From a virus: 30,952 nucleotides of DNA. A model generated the notes under the pieces. That model did no database searches. It saw only the letters and a program-made list of their open reading frames with translations, and was not told the origin of the DNA. The translations under genes were made by a program, and so were the position numbers. Positions 14,827-23,347 of the stretch are shown here, piece after piece. The stretch spans positions 1 to 30,952 of IMG/VR virus record IMGVR_UViG_3300042881_002943. One strand, given 5' to 3'. Within the stretch, counting starts at the first letter, position 1. The number at the start of each line of letters is the position of its first letter.

Positions 14827-17027
14827 CTTCGCTTAGGAATCCACCCTCCTGGACGAGAACGAAACTTGCCGTGCTGCCTTTGCTGCACTGGCTTAGGCTT
14901 TGGCTTTGGCTTGTCGCTGAGATGTTGCGGCGATAGCTCAACCTCCGAGGGAGCAATCAGTTTGATCCCGCAAACCTCGGAACATGCGGCAGCCATGTAG
15001 GTAGCGTCGAGCCAGTGGTTGTTTTCCGACTTGACGTTCCAAAACGTCTTTGCCCCTTTGCCTTCTTTGAATGAGGTAACTAGCTCTTCGGCCGCGATAT
15101 GGTGAGCATAGGCTTGGTGCTTCTGGTTCCCGTCTAGCTCAAACAGCGACAGCGAGCCACGCCGCAGCATGTTTTGTTCGTCAAACGTCGGCGTCAAATA
15201 TCGTTCGTGCACCCATTGCTTCCAATAGTTGGTGTCAAGCTCGTATAGCCAAAGTCCTTGAGAATCCAACCTAGAAGCGTGCAGATTGCTTCCGGCTAGC
15301 ACGGAAGACGACGAGGTTTTCTTCGGGTAGTACGGGGCAAACCCTTTCGACGGGTGGAACGGCGATCGAACCTGCCGGCAAAACTCATAGGCCGCATTGG
15401 TGAACGTCCCAGAGTCAACTAGAGCGAAGTCTATCTGTCGACGCTCGCCGGCCTGGTCGATGTACTCTTTGGCCAAAATAGCGTCTCGCCATTCCAGCAA
15501 AGCCCGGTAGATCATCGGTTCGCTGCCTGCATGATCCATCGATGTGTCGGTGCCAGTAACCTCGGCCACTCCGTAATCGATCACAGCACCGCCGGCACCA
15601 TTCCACCAGGCACATACGACCCAGTGACAACGATACTTCCCGAGGTCGATAGCCGCGGTAATCGCTGCCGTGTTCAACGGGCACATTTTTCGAGGCAGTC
15701 CGTTAACTCGGCTGGTAATGATCGCTGCGGTAAGCCCAGCTCCGACCGGGCCCGCCTCCTCCGGCGGGTCGTTGTCAATTTCTGTCGCAACCGCTTTTTC
15801 ACCAAAATCGGCCACGCGGTTAAAGTACGCTTGAACGGCCGATAGTTCGATCGGTTCACCATCCGCGTGCAACCTCTTGTCGTAAGATTGTGCATTGGAG
15901 ACGACGCAACCATCTTCGATGTTGCTTTTCAGGTCTCGCCAGAATCGAAACGCTTCGCGGGCGTCCGGGTCTTTCTCAGATCGGTTTTGCCGCATCTCGA
16001 TGTATTGCTGAACCAAGTCCATGCGGTCGGGTCGCTTTACCATTTTTCGGTAGCGTCTTCCCTTCCAGGATGGCTTTAACTTTGGGTCGGTGTACCGATA
16101 GGCGATGCACTTGCGGTTTTGTGTTGTGCACAGCATGGCGCGGGAAATGCGGACGCCGCTCGGGCCGAGCCCTGCGATGTCTTGCTCAATCACCTCCTCA
16201 TTCTTGGCGATGAGCGTATCGGATGCCGCTGCTTCTCGGTCTTCGATGTCGTCGATGATTGCGATGGTCGGTCGCTGGTCGCGGTAGTTGGTGCCGCGGA
16301 TCGGTCCGTCAACGCCGAGCGAGGCAATGATCTGGCCTCGGCTTACTGGCTCGCTGTTCTTAGGCCAGTCCGCCGGCAACTGCCATCGTTCAACCTTCGG
16401 GAATATGAGGTGATCGGAAGCTAGCTCGATGTTCGTAAGCTGTCCACGGACTGTCTGCATGCGGGCTCGGCTGCTCCATCCGCCGACGGCTTTGAACAGT
16501 ACTCCGACCTCGGGAAAGTCTGCGATCAGCAGTTCGGATTGCTGTAGCTTTTCCTTGATTCCTTTTAGCTCGTTCTGGGCTTTGCTCTGCGACTTGCCAA
16601 TAACGATCGGAAATTTCGAAAGGCCTGTAATTGCCAGCCACAAAGCCACGAACAAAGCCAAGCGAGTCTTGCCTTCTCCGCGAGGGCCGGCGATCGCCTG
16701 GTCTCCGCCAAACATCGCGGCGTTGATTATCGACTGGATCATGTCGATACGGTCGGCGGTGAACTTTTCGTAGAACACGTCGGCGAAGTACGTCTCGAGG
16801 AAAAGTTGACAATCCGCCAAACAGGCCAAGCGACGGTCGATAGACTGCGGGCACGGGATGGCGATGTCTCGCTCAGCCGCCCGCTTAACCGCCTTCCGCT
16901 GCTGGTCCTTCGTTCGGTCGTTCAGCTCCGTCGATGTCGATGCCGCGGCTTGCGGCAAGCCTAGCAAGCTCTCCAACTGGGAGACGCTGAGCGAGTCCAA
17001 GAAGCTGTAATCTTCGGTCTTCGTCAC
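14820..17027 (-). CDS. Terminase large subunit, GpA family (735 aa)
   Basis: The motor of DNA packaging. The ATPase domain has a Walker A 'GPRGEGKT' at about 114-121 and Walker B 'IIDDIED' at about 257-263. The C-terminal nuclease region has candidate acidic residues in 'AAIDLGKYRCHW', 'FALVDSGTFT' and 'WLDATYMAAAC', as in GpA/lambda-type terminases. Length is near the usual 600-700 aa. The GTG at 17027, with AAAGG upstream, gives a 143-base overlap with the small-subunit gene, which is unusually long. No later ATG before residue 96 offers a better start. The C-terminus is basic (SRPGGWIPKRRW). Confidence 0.9.
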   Translation of the reverse strand: MTKTEDYSFLDSLSVSQLESLLGLPQAAASTSTELNDRTKDQQRKAVKRAAERDIAIPCPQSIDRRLACLADCQLFLETYFADVFYEKFTADRIDMIQSIINAAMFGGDQAIAGPRGEGKTRLALFVALWLAITGLSKFPIVIGKSQSKAQNELKGIKEKLQQSELLIADFPEVGVLFKAVGGWSSRARMQTVRGQLTNIELASDHLIFPKVERWQLPADWPKNSEPVSRGQIIASLGVDGPIRGTNYRDQRPTIAIIDDIEDREAAASDTLIAKNEEVIEQDIAGLGPSGVRISRAMLCTTQNRKCIAYRYTDPKLKPSWKGRRYRKMVKRPDRMDLVQQYIEMRQNRSEKDPDAREAFRFWRDLKSNIEDGCVVSNAQSYDKRLHADGEPIELSAVQAYFNRVADFGEKAVATEIDNDPPEEAGPVGAGLTAAIITSRVNGLPRKMCPLNTAAITAAIDLGKYRCHWVVCAWWNGAGGAVIDYGVAEVTGTDTSMDHAGSEPMIYRALLEWRDAILAKEYIDQAGERRQIDFALVDSGTFTNAAYEFCRQVRSPFHPSKGFAPYYPKKTSSSSVLAGSNLHASRLDSQGLWLYELDTNYWKQWVHERYLTPTFDEQNMLRRGSLSLFELDGNQKHQAYAHHIAAEELVTSFKEGKGAKTFWNVKSENNHWLDATYMAAACSEVCGIKLIAPSEVELSPQHLSDKPKPKPKPVQQRQHGKFRSRPGGWIPKRRW

Positions 17028-17238
17028 TGCTTCGGCCTTTGGCCTCTAACTCCTCTCGCTTAATGTTTATTGCCTCTGCCTTGAACACGATGTCCGCGGC
17101 CAGCTCAATCAGCTTTGGGTCTCCGCTGGCCAACAACTGGGCGGCCGTTGCCAGCACCGATTCCCGCTGCTGTTGACTTACCGGCCAACCCTCTTTGATC
17201 GCTCGCGAATACAAACGCAACTCCTGCTTTGGCGTCAT
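16885..17238 (-). CDS. Terminase small subunit-like protein (117 aa)
   Basis: It sits directly upstream of the large subunit and starts at the ATG at 17238 (MTPKQELRLYSRAIKEGWPV). An in-frame GTG (17241) or TTG (17247) start is possible, and no strong ribosome binding site is visible. The protein is helical, with an N-terminal HTH-like part (SQQQRESVLATAAQLLASGD) and a coiled segment 'EAINIKREELEAKG', common in small terminases that recognise the packaging site. Its C-terminal 47 residues overlap the start of the large subunit in another frame. Confidence 0.65.
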   Translation of the reverse strand: MTPKQELRLYSRAIKEGWPVSQQQRESVLATAAQLLASGDPKLIELAADIVFKAEAINIKREELEAKGRSSDEDRRLQLLGLAQRLPVGELARLAASRGIDIDGAERPNEGPAAEGG

Positions 17239-17377
17239 CACTAGCAACCGAAGGGAAGACCCCCCCTACCCCGGGGGCAGCCCGGACGGCCGGACTTTTT
17301 TTTGAAAAAGACGGCCTTTTCGCCGCCGCACTTGACCATATGGGGGGGGAGGGACCCACGGTTTTGGGGGGGAATTT
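17239..17377. other. G/C-homopolymer non-coding region upstream of terminase, candidate packaging (cos/pac) site
   Basis: No gene is seen. The plus strand has CCCCCCCTACCCCGGGGG (17260-17277), GGCCGG followed by eight Ts and a run of As that can form a hairpin (17288-17316), then G8AGGG (17342-17353) and G7 (17366-17372). The clusters of G runs could form a G-quadruplex. Packaging sites commonly lie immediately upstream of the small terminase gene. This is the only sizeable non-coding gap in the late operon. The function is inferred from position and composition only. Confidence 0.4.
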
Positions 17378-18781
17378 TCACATTAGTTGCCGCGTCTGTT
17401 TCGCTACCAATCGGACTCGTTCGCCATACCGAACCGGCGTGATTTCCGTTCCACCGGCCGACCTAATTTCAACCGACCATTCGTATAAGCCTGGCTCGAG
17501 CGAGGCGGTATCAGTTCTGGTCAGGTCGATAAATAGATCCCAGGTTCCATCGTTGTTGTCGCTGACAGTGCCCTGCTTGATGATCGAGTTATCGTCATCC
17601 TTCTTTAGGCCGAGATAGGAGACGGCGGTGGCCACGGTGAAGTTGTCGACCTCATCGATAGTCCAGATGAAAGCTCGATCATTGGTCGCTAGGTAGTCGT
17701 CCCCGATGATGATCGGCGAGGTAATTACTCCCTCGGGATCTACTGGGCCGACGTGCGTGATGGTGCCTCCAGCTGCCAGGTCGTCGATCTTGTCATCAAT
17801 ACTATTCGCCGCTGCCGCTCCAGCACTTGGAGCGAGCTTCATTGAGTCGCGAATATCTTGCTGGGTAAGGTCGTGGTACTCGCTGATTGTCCCGGTTATC
17901 GTGCCGGTAACCACGGTATTCGACATTCTGACAACGCCAGTCCCGCTTTGCGTTAGGCTGCCGCGGATAAAGCAGTTGATCAGTTCCAGCGTTCCAGCAG
18001 AACACGTTATGGCACCGCTTAGCCCACCGATAACAGCGTCTTTAATCGTTACTTGCAAACCAGACTGGGCGACCGATACCGCTGGCGTGCTAATTCGATG
18101 CGATTGGATGTTTATAACGCCGCCGTCTGATGCTGCAATTAGCTGGCTGCCGCATGAAATTGATTCAGCCGTCAGCGTCACAACGCTGGATGATTCCATG
18201 TTGACGCAAACATCGCCAACAACGTGATGAGCTTTGACTGTTGCCGAGCCGCTTCCTTCAGAGGCAATTGCATCAGCTCCAGCAGATAGGAACTCGCAAT
18301 CAACGGCGTGCTGCCCGCTGGTTAATACAATGCCGTCCGCCAGGCTTGAGTAGATAAGTTGCGATTGAACGCTCTGGCTGCCTCCGCTCAAAACCAACGC
18401 GTCTCCACCAGTTCCAGTGCTCTCAATCTCGCTCGCGATGATTGCATTGTGACCAGACGACAGCGTCAATGCTGCCGTCGAAGCTGATGTTTCAACATAC
18501 CTGCCGCCTTCCATCTGCTTTAATTCGTCGATCGTTCCCGCTGTGTATTGCGGGATCTTGTTGTCAACGATCTTAATTGCAAAGGTTTGCTCGTAATCCG
18601 TGCCAGCGACCACGACCCAGTAATAACCGGACAACGCCGAGGCGTCAAACGTAGCGGTGTAGCTGTTAGCCGATCCAAGTTGAGCGACAGTTGTCGAATA
18701 GCTTGTTGTGTAGGTCGAGTTCCAGACCGTCACCGTTGGCAACGGCGACTGGTCGGCAAAGCTGAGGAACTGGATAACCAT
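17378..18781 (-). CDS. Tail fibre or baseplate protein with beta-helix middle and BppU-like C-terminus (467 aa)
   Basis: The ATG at 18781 overlaps the preceding TAA (TAATG), with GGGAG 9 nt upstream. The N-terminus is a small beta-sandwich (VTVWNSTYTTSYSTTVAQLG). Residues about 100-300 have short repeated turns with Gly/Ser/Ala ladders (SSGHNAIIASEIES, SGGSQSVQSQLIYS) typical of right-handed beta-helix fibres. The C-terminal part (RAFIWTIDEVDNFTVATAVS) resembles BppU/baseplate-type beta domains that end 'GLYEWSVEIRSAGGTEITP'. It is probably involved in host recognition. Confidence 0.7.
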   Translation of the reverse strand: MVIQFLSFADQSPLPTVTVWNSTYTTSYSTTVAQLGSANSYTATFDASALSGYYWVVVAGTDYEQTFAIKIVDNKIPQYTAGTIDELKQMEGGRYVETSASTAALTLSSGHNAIIASEIESTGTGGDALVLSGGSQSVQSQLIYSSLADGIVLTSGQHAVDCEFLSAGADAIASEGSGSATVKAHHVVGDVCVNMESSSVVTLTAESISCGSQLIAASDGGVINIQSHRISTPAVSVAQSGLQVTIKDAVIGGLSGAITCSAGTLELINCFIRGSLTQSGTGVVRMSNTVVTGTITGTISEYHDLTQQDIRDSMKLAPSAGAAAANSIDDKIDDLAAGGTITHVGPVDPEGVITSPIIIGDDYLATNDRAFIWTIDEVDNFTVATAVSYLGLKKDDDNSIIKQGTVSDNNDGTWDLFIDLTRTDTASLEPGLYEWSVEIRSAGGTEITPVRYGERVRLVAKQTRQLM

Positions 18782-19413
18782 TAGCTTGGCTCCCAATCAA
18801 AGGAAGTTTGTGGCCATTGAATCGAGGCGACAACATCGCCGATGGCTGCTCCGCCTTTGACCGCGTCGGCAGCGGCTTTCTCGACGGCGAAACAAGCGTT
18901 TACGTACCAAGCTTGGCAAAGGTACGCCCGGACTACTTGCGTTGCCGATAGGTAGACTGGCTCGCCGTGCTTTGGTTTGTAGGGGTAGATCCCGTCCGGG
19001 TTGATGGCTCGGGCTGTGGCATCTTCCAGCAGCCAGCGGGTAGCGTCGGAATATCTAGCCAGCCAGTGGGCGGCCTCGTCGCGATGCGTGCTGATCGGTT
19101 GCTCGCCTACAGTTATCCCTCCGGTTTCTTTCTGCCAGCGTTGATTGCTGAGCCAATCAAAGAAGGCTGGCAATGAATCGGGCTTGGTCACGACCTCCCA
19201 ATCCCGTTCGACGCGATCATCAAACCAAACCAGCTTCGGCTCGCAAGTCTGCGACCAGGTGTCATGGTCTGGCTTCGGTAGTTTGAAAAAAGGAATTGGA
19301 ACTTGATCTTTCGGAACTTCATCGAAGCTCCCGTCTTCTAGCAGCTTTAAGCTCACTAGGCTTTTCGAAGGAATCAACCCAACCGTTTTGAAAATGTTTT
19401 TATCAGGTTCCAT
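18781..19413 (-). CDS. DUF4376-like tail fibre-associated protein (210 aa)
   Basis: The ATG at 19413 has GGAG 7 nt upstream and overlaps the end of the fibre gene by 11 nt. An upstream in-frame start would be inside the fibre gene and is less likely. The second half contains 'GGITVGEQPISTHRDEAAHW', 'EPVYLSATQVVRAYLCQAWY' and 'VNACFAVEKAAADAV'. This matches the DUF4376/tail fibre assembly-type pattern (ItvnG..i.td..s, then ...v.l....a......V..cf..E). Such proteins lie next to fibre genes and may assist or be part of fibre assembly. Confidence 0.65.
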   Translation of the reverse strand: MEPDKNIFKTVGLIPSKSLVSLKLLEDGSFDEVPKDQVPIPFFKLPKPDHDTWSQTCEPKLVWFDDRVERDWEVVTKPDSLPAFFDWLSNQRWQKETGGITVGEQPISTHRDEAAHWLARYSDATRWLLEDATARAINPDGIYPYKPKHGEPVYLSATQVVRAYLCQAWYVNACFAVEKAAADAVKGGAAIGDVVASIQWPQTSFDWEPS

Positions 19414-20893
19414 AAGCAAGCTCCGAACACCAAACAACTGCATGCCATCTCCACGTCTGCGACGAGACTCCGGTACACTCAATTTTCAATGCGTCGTTGG
19501 TGTCGTTTGCCGTTATTGAAATGCTCGTTCCGCTTGCTGTATCAGTTCCAATCGTTACGGGAGCGAAAACTTCGCTGGTTGTTCCAGCAACGTTTTTGAT
19601 AGCGTACTGGCGGAGATAATGAGCGGAAGCACTGCCATCCGATCGAACGCCAGTTATTGAAATAAGAAAATGGTTTATTCTTCCCGACGGTATTGCGAAC
19701 CTTTCGAGGCTAGCTGTTCCCCAGAGCGAAAGTTCTACAGAAGAATTCGTTGTTGTCACCTGCGTAAGCTGGCCAAGAATTACCTGCGATGCGTATGTCT
19801 GCTGACCAAAACAAACGACTCCGAACTTTCCATTCGGAGCGCAAACTCCTCCCAAACCTAACGCAAAAGACGAGTTTAAATTTGAATCAAAGCATCCGAC
19901 TGCAGAAGCGTTAAATCCCGATACTGTACTATTGTAAATCCCGAGGGCCGATGATCGAGTACCAGATGTGCGAGAATTGCTTCCTGTTAAAAACGAAAAA
20001 TCACCGGATGCAACACTCGCTGGATCGTTTGCATCGGTGCGATAAATCTGCAAATCAACGGCATATTGTCCCCGACGATTTCCACCGGAAAGCGTTCCAT
20101 CGGGTTTCGGTCCTAAAACAAACCCGCCATTGCCTTTCGGAGTTAAAACAATAGGTGAATTGGTAGTCGTTGAGTTATTCCGGATGGTGACGTTTTCTTG
20201 CACGGCAACAACAGTTCCGGCTGTGATGTCGGTGGTAATGTCTCTTGCCGAACCGCCAGCGGTTGTGGAAACCTTAAACGTGTCTCCACTAATGTCTCGC
20301 ACAAAATAAATCGTGGTTGTGTTAAGGTTTCCGCCACCTGTGAGTGTTGGGAATCTGACTCCTTGATTGGCCGTAAAGTTATGACCGACTGCCGTGACAA
20401 CATCGGTCGAAGCAACGCCAGTACAAGCGAAGGGGACGATTTCATCATCAATGACAATCGCCGAGTTTTGCAGCGTGGCTCCGCCTGTTCCGTCAGCTCG
20501 AAGGATGGCGTTGTCGGTGCTGCCAGTCGTTATCGGATCACCGCCGACTGGGTTGCCGGCTAGCAGCAGTTCGCCGTTATCCACGGTCAAGCCGGCGTAG
20601 GCGTCCGCGGTGACATCAAACAGGTTAAGCTGAGCCATGCCAACAATCTGCGATTGATCATCAAGCTGTGCTCCGGTTGTCTGATCAAGAACAAGATTTC
20701 CGCTGTAATACAGCGTATTGCCACTACTTGTTAGGTCGTAGTGCTGCAAGTTTAAGTCGTCATAGATTGAAAACGCGGCAGCCTCGACGGTCTGCGTGGT
20801 CGACTCAAGCTTGGCAAAATTATCAACTAGCGACTGATTGCTAGTCGCATTGCCTTTAATCTGCGAGAACGGAACGTCGGCGAATCCCGTCAT
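19403..20893 (-). CDS. Tail fibre protein with head-like repeat region (496 aa)
   Basis: The ATG overlaps the preceding TGA (ATGA), with AGAGGG upstream. An N-terminal helical part is followed by 'DNAILRADGTGGATLQNSAI', a fibre signature. A beta region comes next, then a YadA/Hia head-like ladder (TSGTRSSALGIYNSTVSGFN and ASAVGCFDSNLNSSFALG) in which SA-G repeats form trimers. The C-terminal domain (about 400-496) is a compact beta domain, possibly the receptor-binding tip. It is the most likely host-specificity determinant in the window. Confidence 0.75.
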   Translation of the reverse strand: MTGFADVPFSQIKGNATSNQSLVDNFAKLESTTQTVEAAAFSIYDDLNLQHYDLTSSGNTLYYSGNLVLDQTTGAQLDDQSQIVGMAQLNLFDVTADAYAGLTVDNGELLLAGNPVGGDPITTGSTDNAILRADGTGGATLQNSAIVIDDEIVPFACTGVASTDVVTAVGHNFTANQGVRFPTLTGGGNLNTTTIYFVRDISGDTFKVSTTAGGSARDITTDITAGTVVAVQENVTIRNNSTTTNSPIVLTPKGNGGFVLGPKPDGTLSGGNRRGQYAVDLQIYRTDANDPASVASGDFSFLTGSNSRTSGTRSSALGIYNSTVSGFNASAVGCFDSNLNSSFALGLGGVCAPNGKFGVVCFGQQTYASQVILGQLTQVTTTNSSVELSLWGTASLERFAIPSGRINHFLISITGVRSDGSASAHYLRQYAIKNVAGTTSEVFAPVTIGTDTASGTSISITANDTNDALKIECTGVSSQTWRWHAVVWCSELAYGT

Positions 20894-21264
20894 TTAGCAA
20901 CCCTCTTAATCAACCCTGTTCGTTCTGTTTCATGTCGTAGCTTGCGGTTTGCCCGCTCGGGATCGTGCTGCGTCCAGGATTCGCGGAAATGGCTGGCACG
21001 CACTTCGCGATGACAACGGGTTTCGCGATCAAACCAAGTTGCCACCACGCCGCCGCAGTCTCGCAGCAATGTTACGTCCGGCTCGTTCTGCATCCGCCAA
21101 GCCTTCACGATCATCTTCCGCTCGACCGAATCCCATTCCCAGAAGATCAGCTGATCAAAGCACGGTTTCCCGGTTGCGTCGTGGAAATGATTCAGCTCGA
21201 CAACGTCGCATTGATCGACGCAAGCTGTCGGCAGGAACATGGCAAGAGCGAGTAACGCTACCAT
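20890..21264 (-). CDS. Exported or lipoprotein-like protein of planctomycete type (124 aa)
   Basis: The N-terminus MVALLALAMFLPTACVDQC has a short hydrophobic core and a lipobox-like 'LPTAC', suggesting export and possible lipidation at Cys15, though the basic n-region is missing. The body has 'VELNHFHDATGKPCFDQLIF' followed by 'KMIVKAWRMQN' and 'ESWTQHDPE'. I remember a similar layout in short planctomycete proteins next to phage-like genes. The function is unknown, but its place between the envelope cassette and the fibres suggests a periplasmic or lysis-related protein. GGGAGG precedes the ATG, which overlaps the small gene upstream. Confidence 0.6.
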   Translation of the reverse strand: MVALLALAMFLPTACVDQCDVVELNHFHDATGKPCFDQLIFWEWDSVERKMIVKAWRMQNEPDVTLLRDCGGVVATWFDRETRCHREVRASHFRESWTQHDPERANRKLRHETERTGLIKRVAK

Positions 21265-21386
21265 CGAATCCTCCCAAGCAGCCAGCCGCCAAAGAACAAC
21301 ACGCCGGCAACAAACGTCGAATGGGTCGGGTAGTTGACCGCGTAGATATACATGATTTGCCAGCCGGTCGTCATGTCTTGCATCAT
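21258..21386 (-). CDS. Very small membrane protein (42 aa)
   Basis: The ATG at 21386 overlaps the preceding TGA (ATGA), and the TAG lies inside the next gene's start (ATGGTAG). The product begins MMQDMTTGWQIMYIYAVNYP and ends with one hydrophobic segment (TFVAGVLFFGGWLLGRIRW). Overlaps on both sides and the membrane segment support it. It may be a pinholin-like or accessory membrane protein of the cassette. No family can be recognised at this length. Confidence 0.6.
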   Translation of the reverse strand: MMQDMTTGWQIMYIYAVNYPTHSTFVAGVLFFGGWLLGRIRW

Positions 21387-21667
21387 CCCCTCGACTTCAG
21401 CAGTTCGACTTCGCGACGTAACGCAACCAACTCGGCGTGGATCTTTAACCGATCTTCATAGCAAAGCCGATTCCGCTCTTCTAGCTCGTCGATCTTCTGC
21501 TTCAGGTCTTTGATTTCTTGAGTTCTATCAGCATCCATCCGGCGGAATATCCAAACCAGAGCGGTAAGCGTCCCAGCAAATCCGACGATCAAAACGCCGA
21601 CGAGGCTCCATTGGCCATCGGGAGAACGCATCACGCTTGTATCTAGTTGCGAGACTAGCCAACTCAT
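21383..21667 (-). CDS. Membrane protein with coiled coil, holin or spanin-like (94 aa)
   Basis: One transmembrane segment (WSLVGVLIVGFAGTLTALVW, about 20-40) is followed by a charged coiled coil (DLKQKIDELEERNRLCYEDR to VALRREVELLKSRG). Its start overlaps the thioredoxin-like gene (ATGA). The layout resembles small phage membrane proteins with a periplasmic or cytoplasmic coiled coil, such as holin-associated or i-spanin-type proteins. It sits in a cassette with a peptidase and other membrane proteins, which suggests a lysis role. This is inference, and the topology is not clear. Confidence 0.55.
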   Translation of the reverse strand: MSWLVSQLDTSVMRSPDGQWSLVGVLIVGFAGTLTALVWIFRRMDADRTQEIKDLKQKIDELEERNRLCYEDRLKIHAELVALRREVELLKSRG

Positions 21668-22125
21668 CGCCCGCCTGCTTTCTTGTAGCTCTCGAAGGTC
21701 AACATGCCGTCGACGCGAAACCTCTTTTCGCCGTCGCAGACATCGAAAAAGGGTGTAGGAACCGGCCCGCTATACTCGACCTTTTTCACCGGCCAGCCTT
21801 TCTTCTCCCAGGCTGGGCGGTGCGTCATCCACCAGTAGTCGCATGGCGGACAACCAGGCCTCGAGAACATCACCACTTCGGGCTTGAGTTGCGAATCGTT
21901 TTTGCTGTCCTGGTCGACAACCACCGACGGCAGAGGCTCTGTTTCCTGCAGCGGCCAGTTGGGCAAGTTAGCCGCAATCTCGTCGGCTTCCTTCAGGCCA
22001 CGCGAAACATCCAACCAGTGCCGGCAAGCAATCGGTACAAGCATTACCAAACAAATCAGCAGGAACGCCAGGAAGGCGTTTACTGATTCTTGAACTTGTC
22101 CGTCTTGTCGCTCTGCTGCCATCAT
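21664..22125 (-). CDS. Membrane-anchored thioredoxin-like protein, CPPC motif (153 aa)
   Basis: The ATG at 22125 overlaps the peptidase stop, with GGAG 9 nt upstream. A transmembrane segment (about 16-34, FLAFLLICLVMLVPIAC) precedes a thioredoxin-fold part: 'PEVVMFSRPGCPPCDYWWMT' with Cys92 and Cys95, and 'VPTPFFDV' as the likely cis-Pro loop. Thioredoxin-fold CPPC proteins exchange disulfides. If the domain faces the periplasm it may act on envelope or virion proteins. The Cys-rich tail proteins of this genome are possible substrates, but that link is speculation. Confidence 0.75.
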   Translation of the reverse strand: MMAAERQDGQVQESVNAFLAFLLICLVMLVPIACRHWLDVSRGLKEADEIAANLPNWPLQETEPLPSVVVDQDSKNDSQLKPEVVMFSRPGCPPCDYWWMTHRPAWEKKGWPVKKVEYSGPVPTPFFDVCDGEKRFRVDGMLTFESYKKAGGR

Positions 22126-22973
22126 CCGAAAAGGCTCCGCTTCGTGAAGTCGATCGGGACTGGCCGAGGGTTGGGCGATACCATATCTGAGCGACCGACC
22201 ATCACCGTCCATTGATGCTGCAACATCTGATCGATGCAACGAGGTTCGACATACGCCCAGCCTTGCAAACCCCAGTTGGTTCCCCAAGAGTTCTTGAGCA
22301 ACGCCCACCAGCCAGCTGAGGATTTAACGCCGACGTCAGCATCGGGAACATACCCAGCGAACACCACCGCATGCCCGCCGCCACCGCTCCGCCAGCTTGT
22401 AATACACCCGCGAGAGTCGGGTGTCATCGAGCTATTCCAAGCAATCCCAATCTGTACGATCCCAATCCCGCTGCCGATAAAACTGCGAACGTCTTCGGCT
22501 TTCTTGATGTCGGTCAGCGATCCAAGCTTGTAGATCGCCGCATCTTTCATCGCCTGTGTAATAAAGCCCCAACCTGGATAGGAGCGGGGGTATGGCGCTA
22601 TCGACTCAAGGCAAATCCCATCCTTGGCCGCCTTGGTTCCGCCAGATAGCGTGCTGCCGCTATCGGTGCGAATGTTGTCGAATTGCTGCGATCGTAAATA
22701 AGCATACATTCGCGAAAGCTGCACGATTTCGCCGCCAGCAACAACGTGGCAATACTCAAGGCACTCACTCAACGAGTTGCCTTGGCAGCTCCCGATTGAA
22801 CCTTGATTTTCTACACGTATCCAGCCATCGGTATAAAGCTTTGATCGTCGCGGGTCGACTCGTTCCGGAATGTCACCGGTCGAGGCATAGACAGGCTCAA
22901 CCGAGGCAGCCGTGATTGCTGCTCGGTCTTCTTGTTCGATCGCATAACCGCCGACCAATTCCAACCAGTTCAC
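22122..22973 (-). CDS. Papain-like (C1 family) cysteine peptidase (283 aa)
   Basis: A GTG start overlaps the preceding TGA (GTGA), with AGGAGG 7 nt upstream. Catalytic residues are visible: Gln57 and Cys63 in 'ENQGSIGSCQGNS', His201 in 'GGGGHAVVFAGY' and Asn228 in 'LLKNSWGTNWGLQGWAYVE'. This is the oxyanion Gln, Cys, His, Asn order of C1 papain peptidases. There is no signal peptide and no long propeptide. C1 peptidases are rare in phages. Location among small membrane proteins suggests an endolysin-like or envelope-degrading role, or processing of host proteins. No lysozyme-like gene is present in the window. Confidence 0.8.
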   Translation of the reverse strand: MNWLELVGGYAIEQEDRAAITAASVEPVYASTGDIPERVDPRRSKLYTDGWIRVENQGSIGSCQGNSLSECLEYCHVVAGGEIVQLSRMYAYLRSQQFDNIRTDSGSTLSGGTKAAKDGICLESIAPYPRSYPGWGFITQAMKDAAIYKLGSLTDIKKAEDVRSFIGSGIGIVQIGIAWNSSMTPDSRGCITSWRSGGGGHAVVFAGYVPDADVGVKSSAGWWALLKNSWGTNWGLQGWAYVEPRCIDQMLQHQWTVMVGRSDMVSPNPRPVPIDFTKRSLFG

Positions 22974-23347
22974 TTCGCCGCCTCCTTTCGAAACTGCTCG
23001 GCAATGTCGCTAAGGAACTCAGCCGCTTCCGGCTTGAGGTTCACGCCGTCGCGAGGCAGCTTGGCCTGAAAGTAGGCATCCAGGATCGCTCGAGCTGTCT
23101 TGCGAACCTCGCCGGTCTTCGGGTTCACCTCGTCGTAAAATTGCTTATCGGTTTTTAGCTCGCCGCTGGCAACCTTCTTTGAGGCATCGGCAAAAACGTC
23201 CGCATAGCCAAGCAACTCAAAATCGAAGCTCTTGCCGACAACGCCGCTATCATCGGGAGTAGGCACAAAGCGAACGACCGACGGGGCGACCAGCATGATC
23301 AGCCCGCCGAGCATTGCAATAGCTATCCCGAGGGTGCGTTGGCTCAC
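22970..23347 (-). CDS. Membrane-anchored or exported small protein (125 aa)
   Basis: GTG start overlapping the preceding TGA (GTGA). The N-terminus (QRTLGIAIAMLGGLIMLVAP) is one hydrophobic segment, serving as signal anchor. The rest is soluble, with 'FELLGYADVFADASKKVASG' and a helical C-terminus. The family is not recognised. It is coupled to the peptidase gene by stop/start overlap, which suggests a partner role. Confidence 0.6.
   Translation of the reverse strand: MSQRTLGIAIAMLGGLIMLVAPSVVRFVPTPDDSGVVGKSFDFELLGYADVFADASKKVASGELKTDKQFYDEVNPKTGEVRKTARAILDAYFQAKLPRDGVNLKPEAAEFLSDIAEQFRKEAAK

Noticed and set aside
17288-17320. Hairpin plus T-tract as a plus-strand terminator
   Set aside because: GGCCG/CGGCC with TTTT fits a terminator in the plus direction, but no plus-strand gene leads into it; the minus direction has no T-tract. 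I describe it only as part of the G/C-rich gap.
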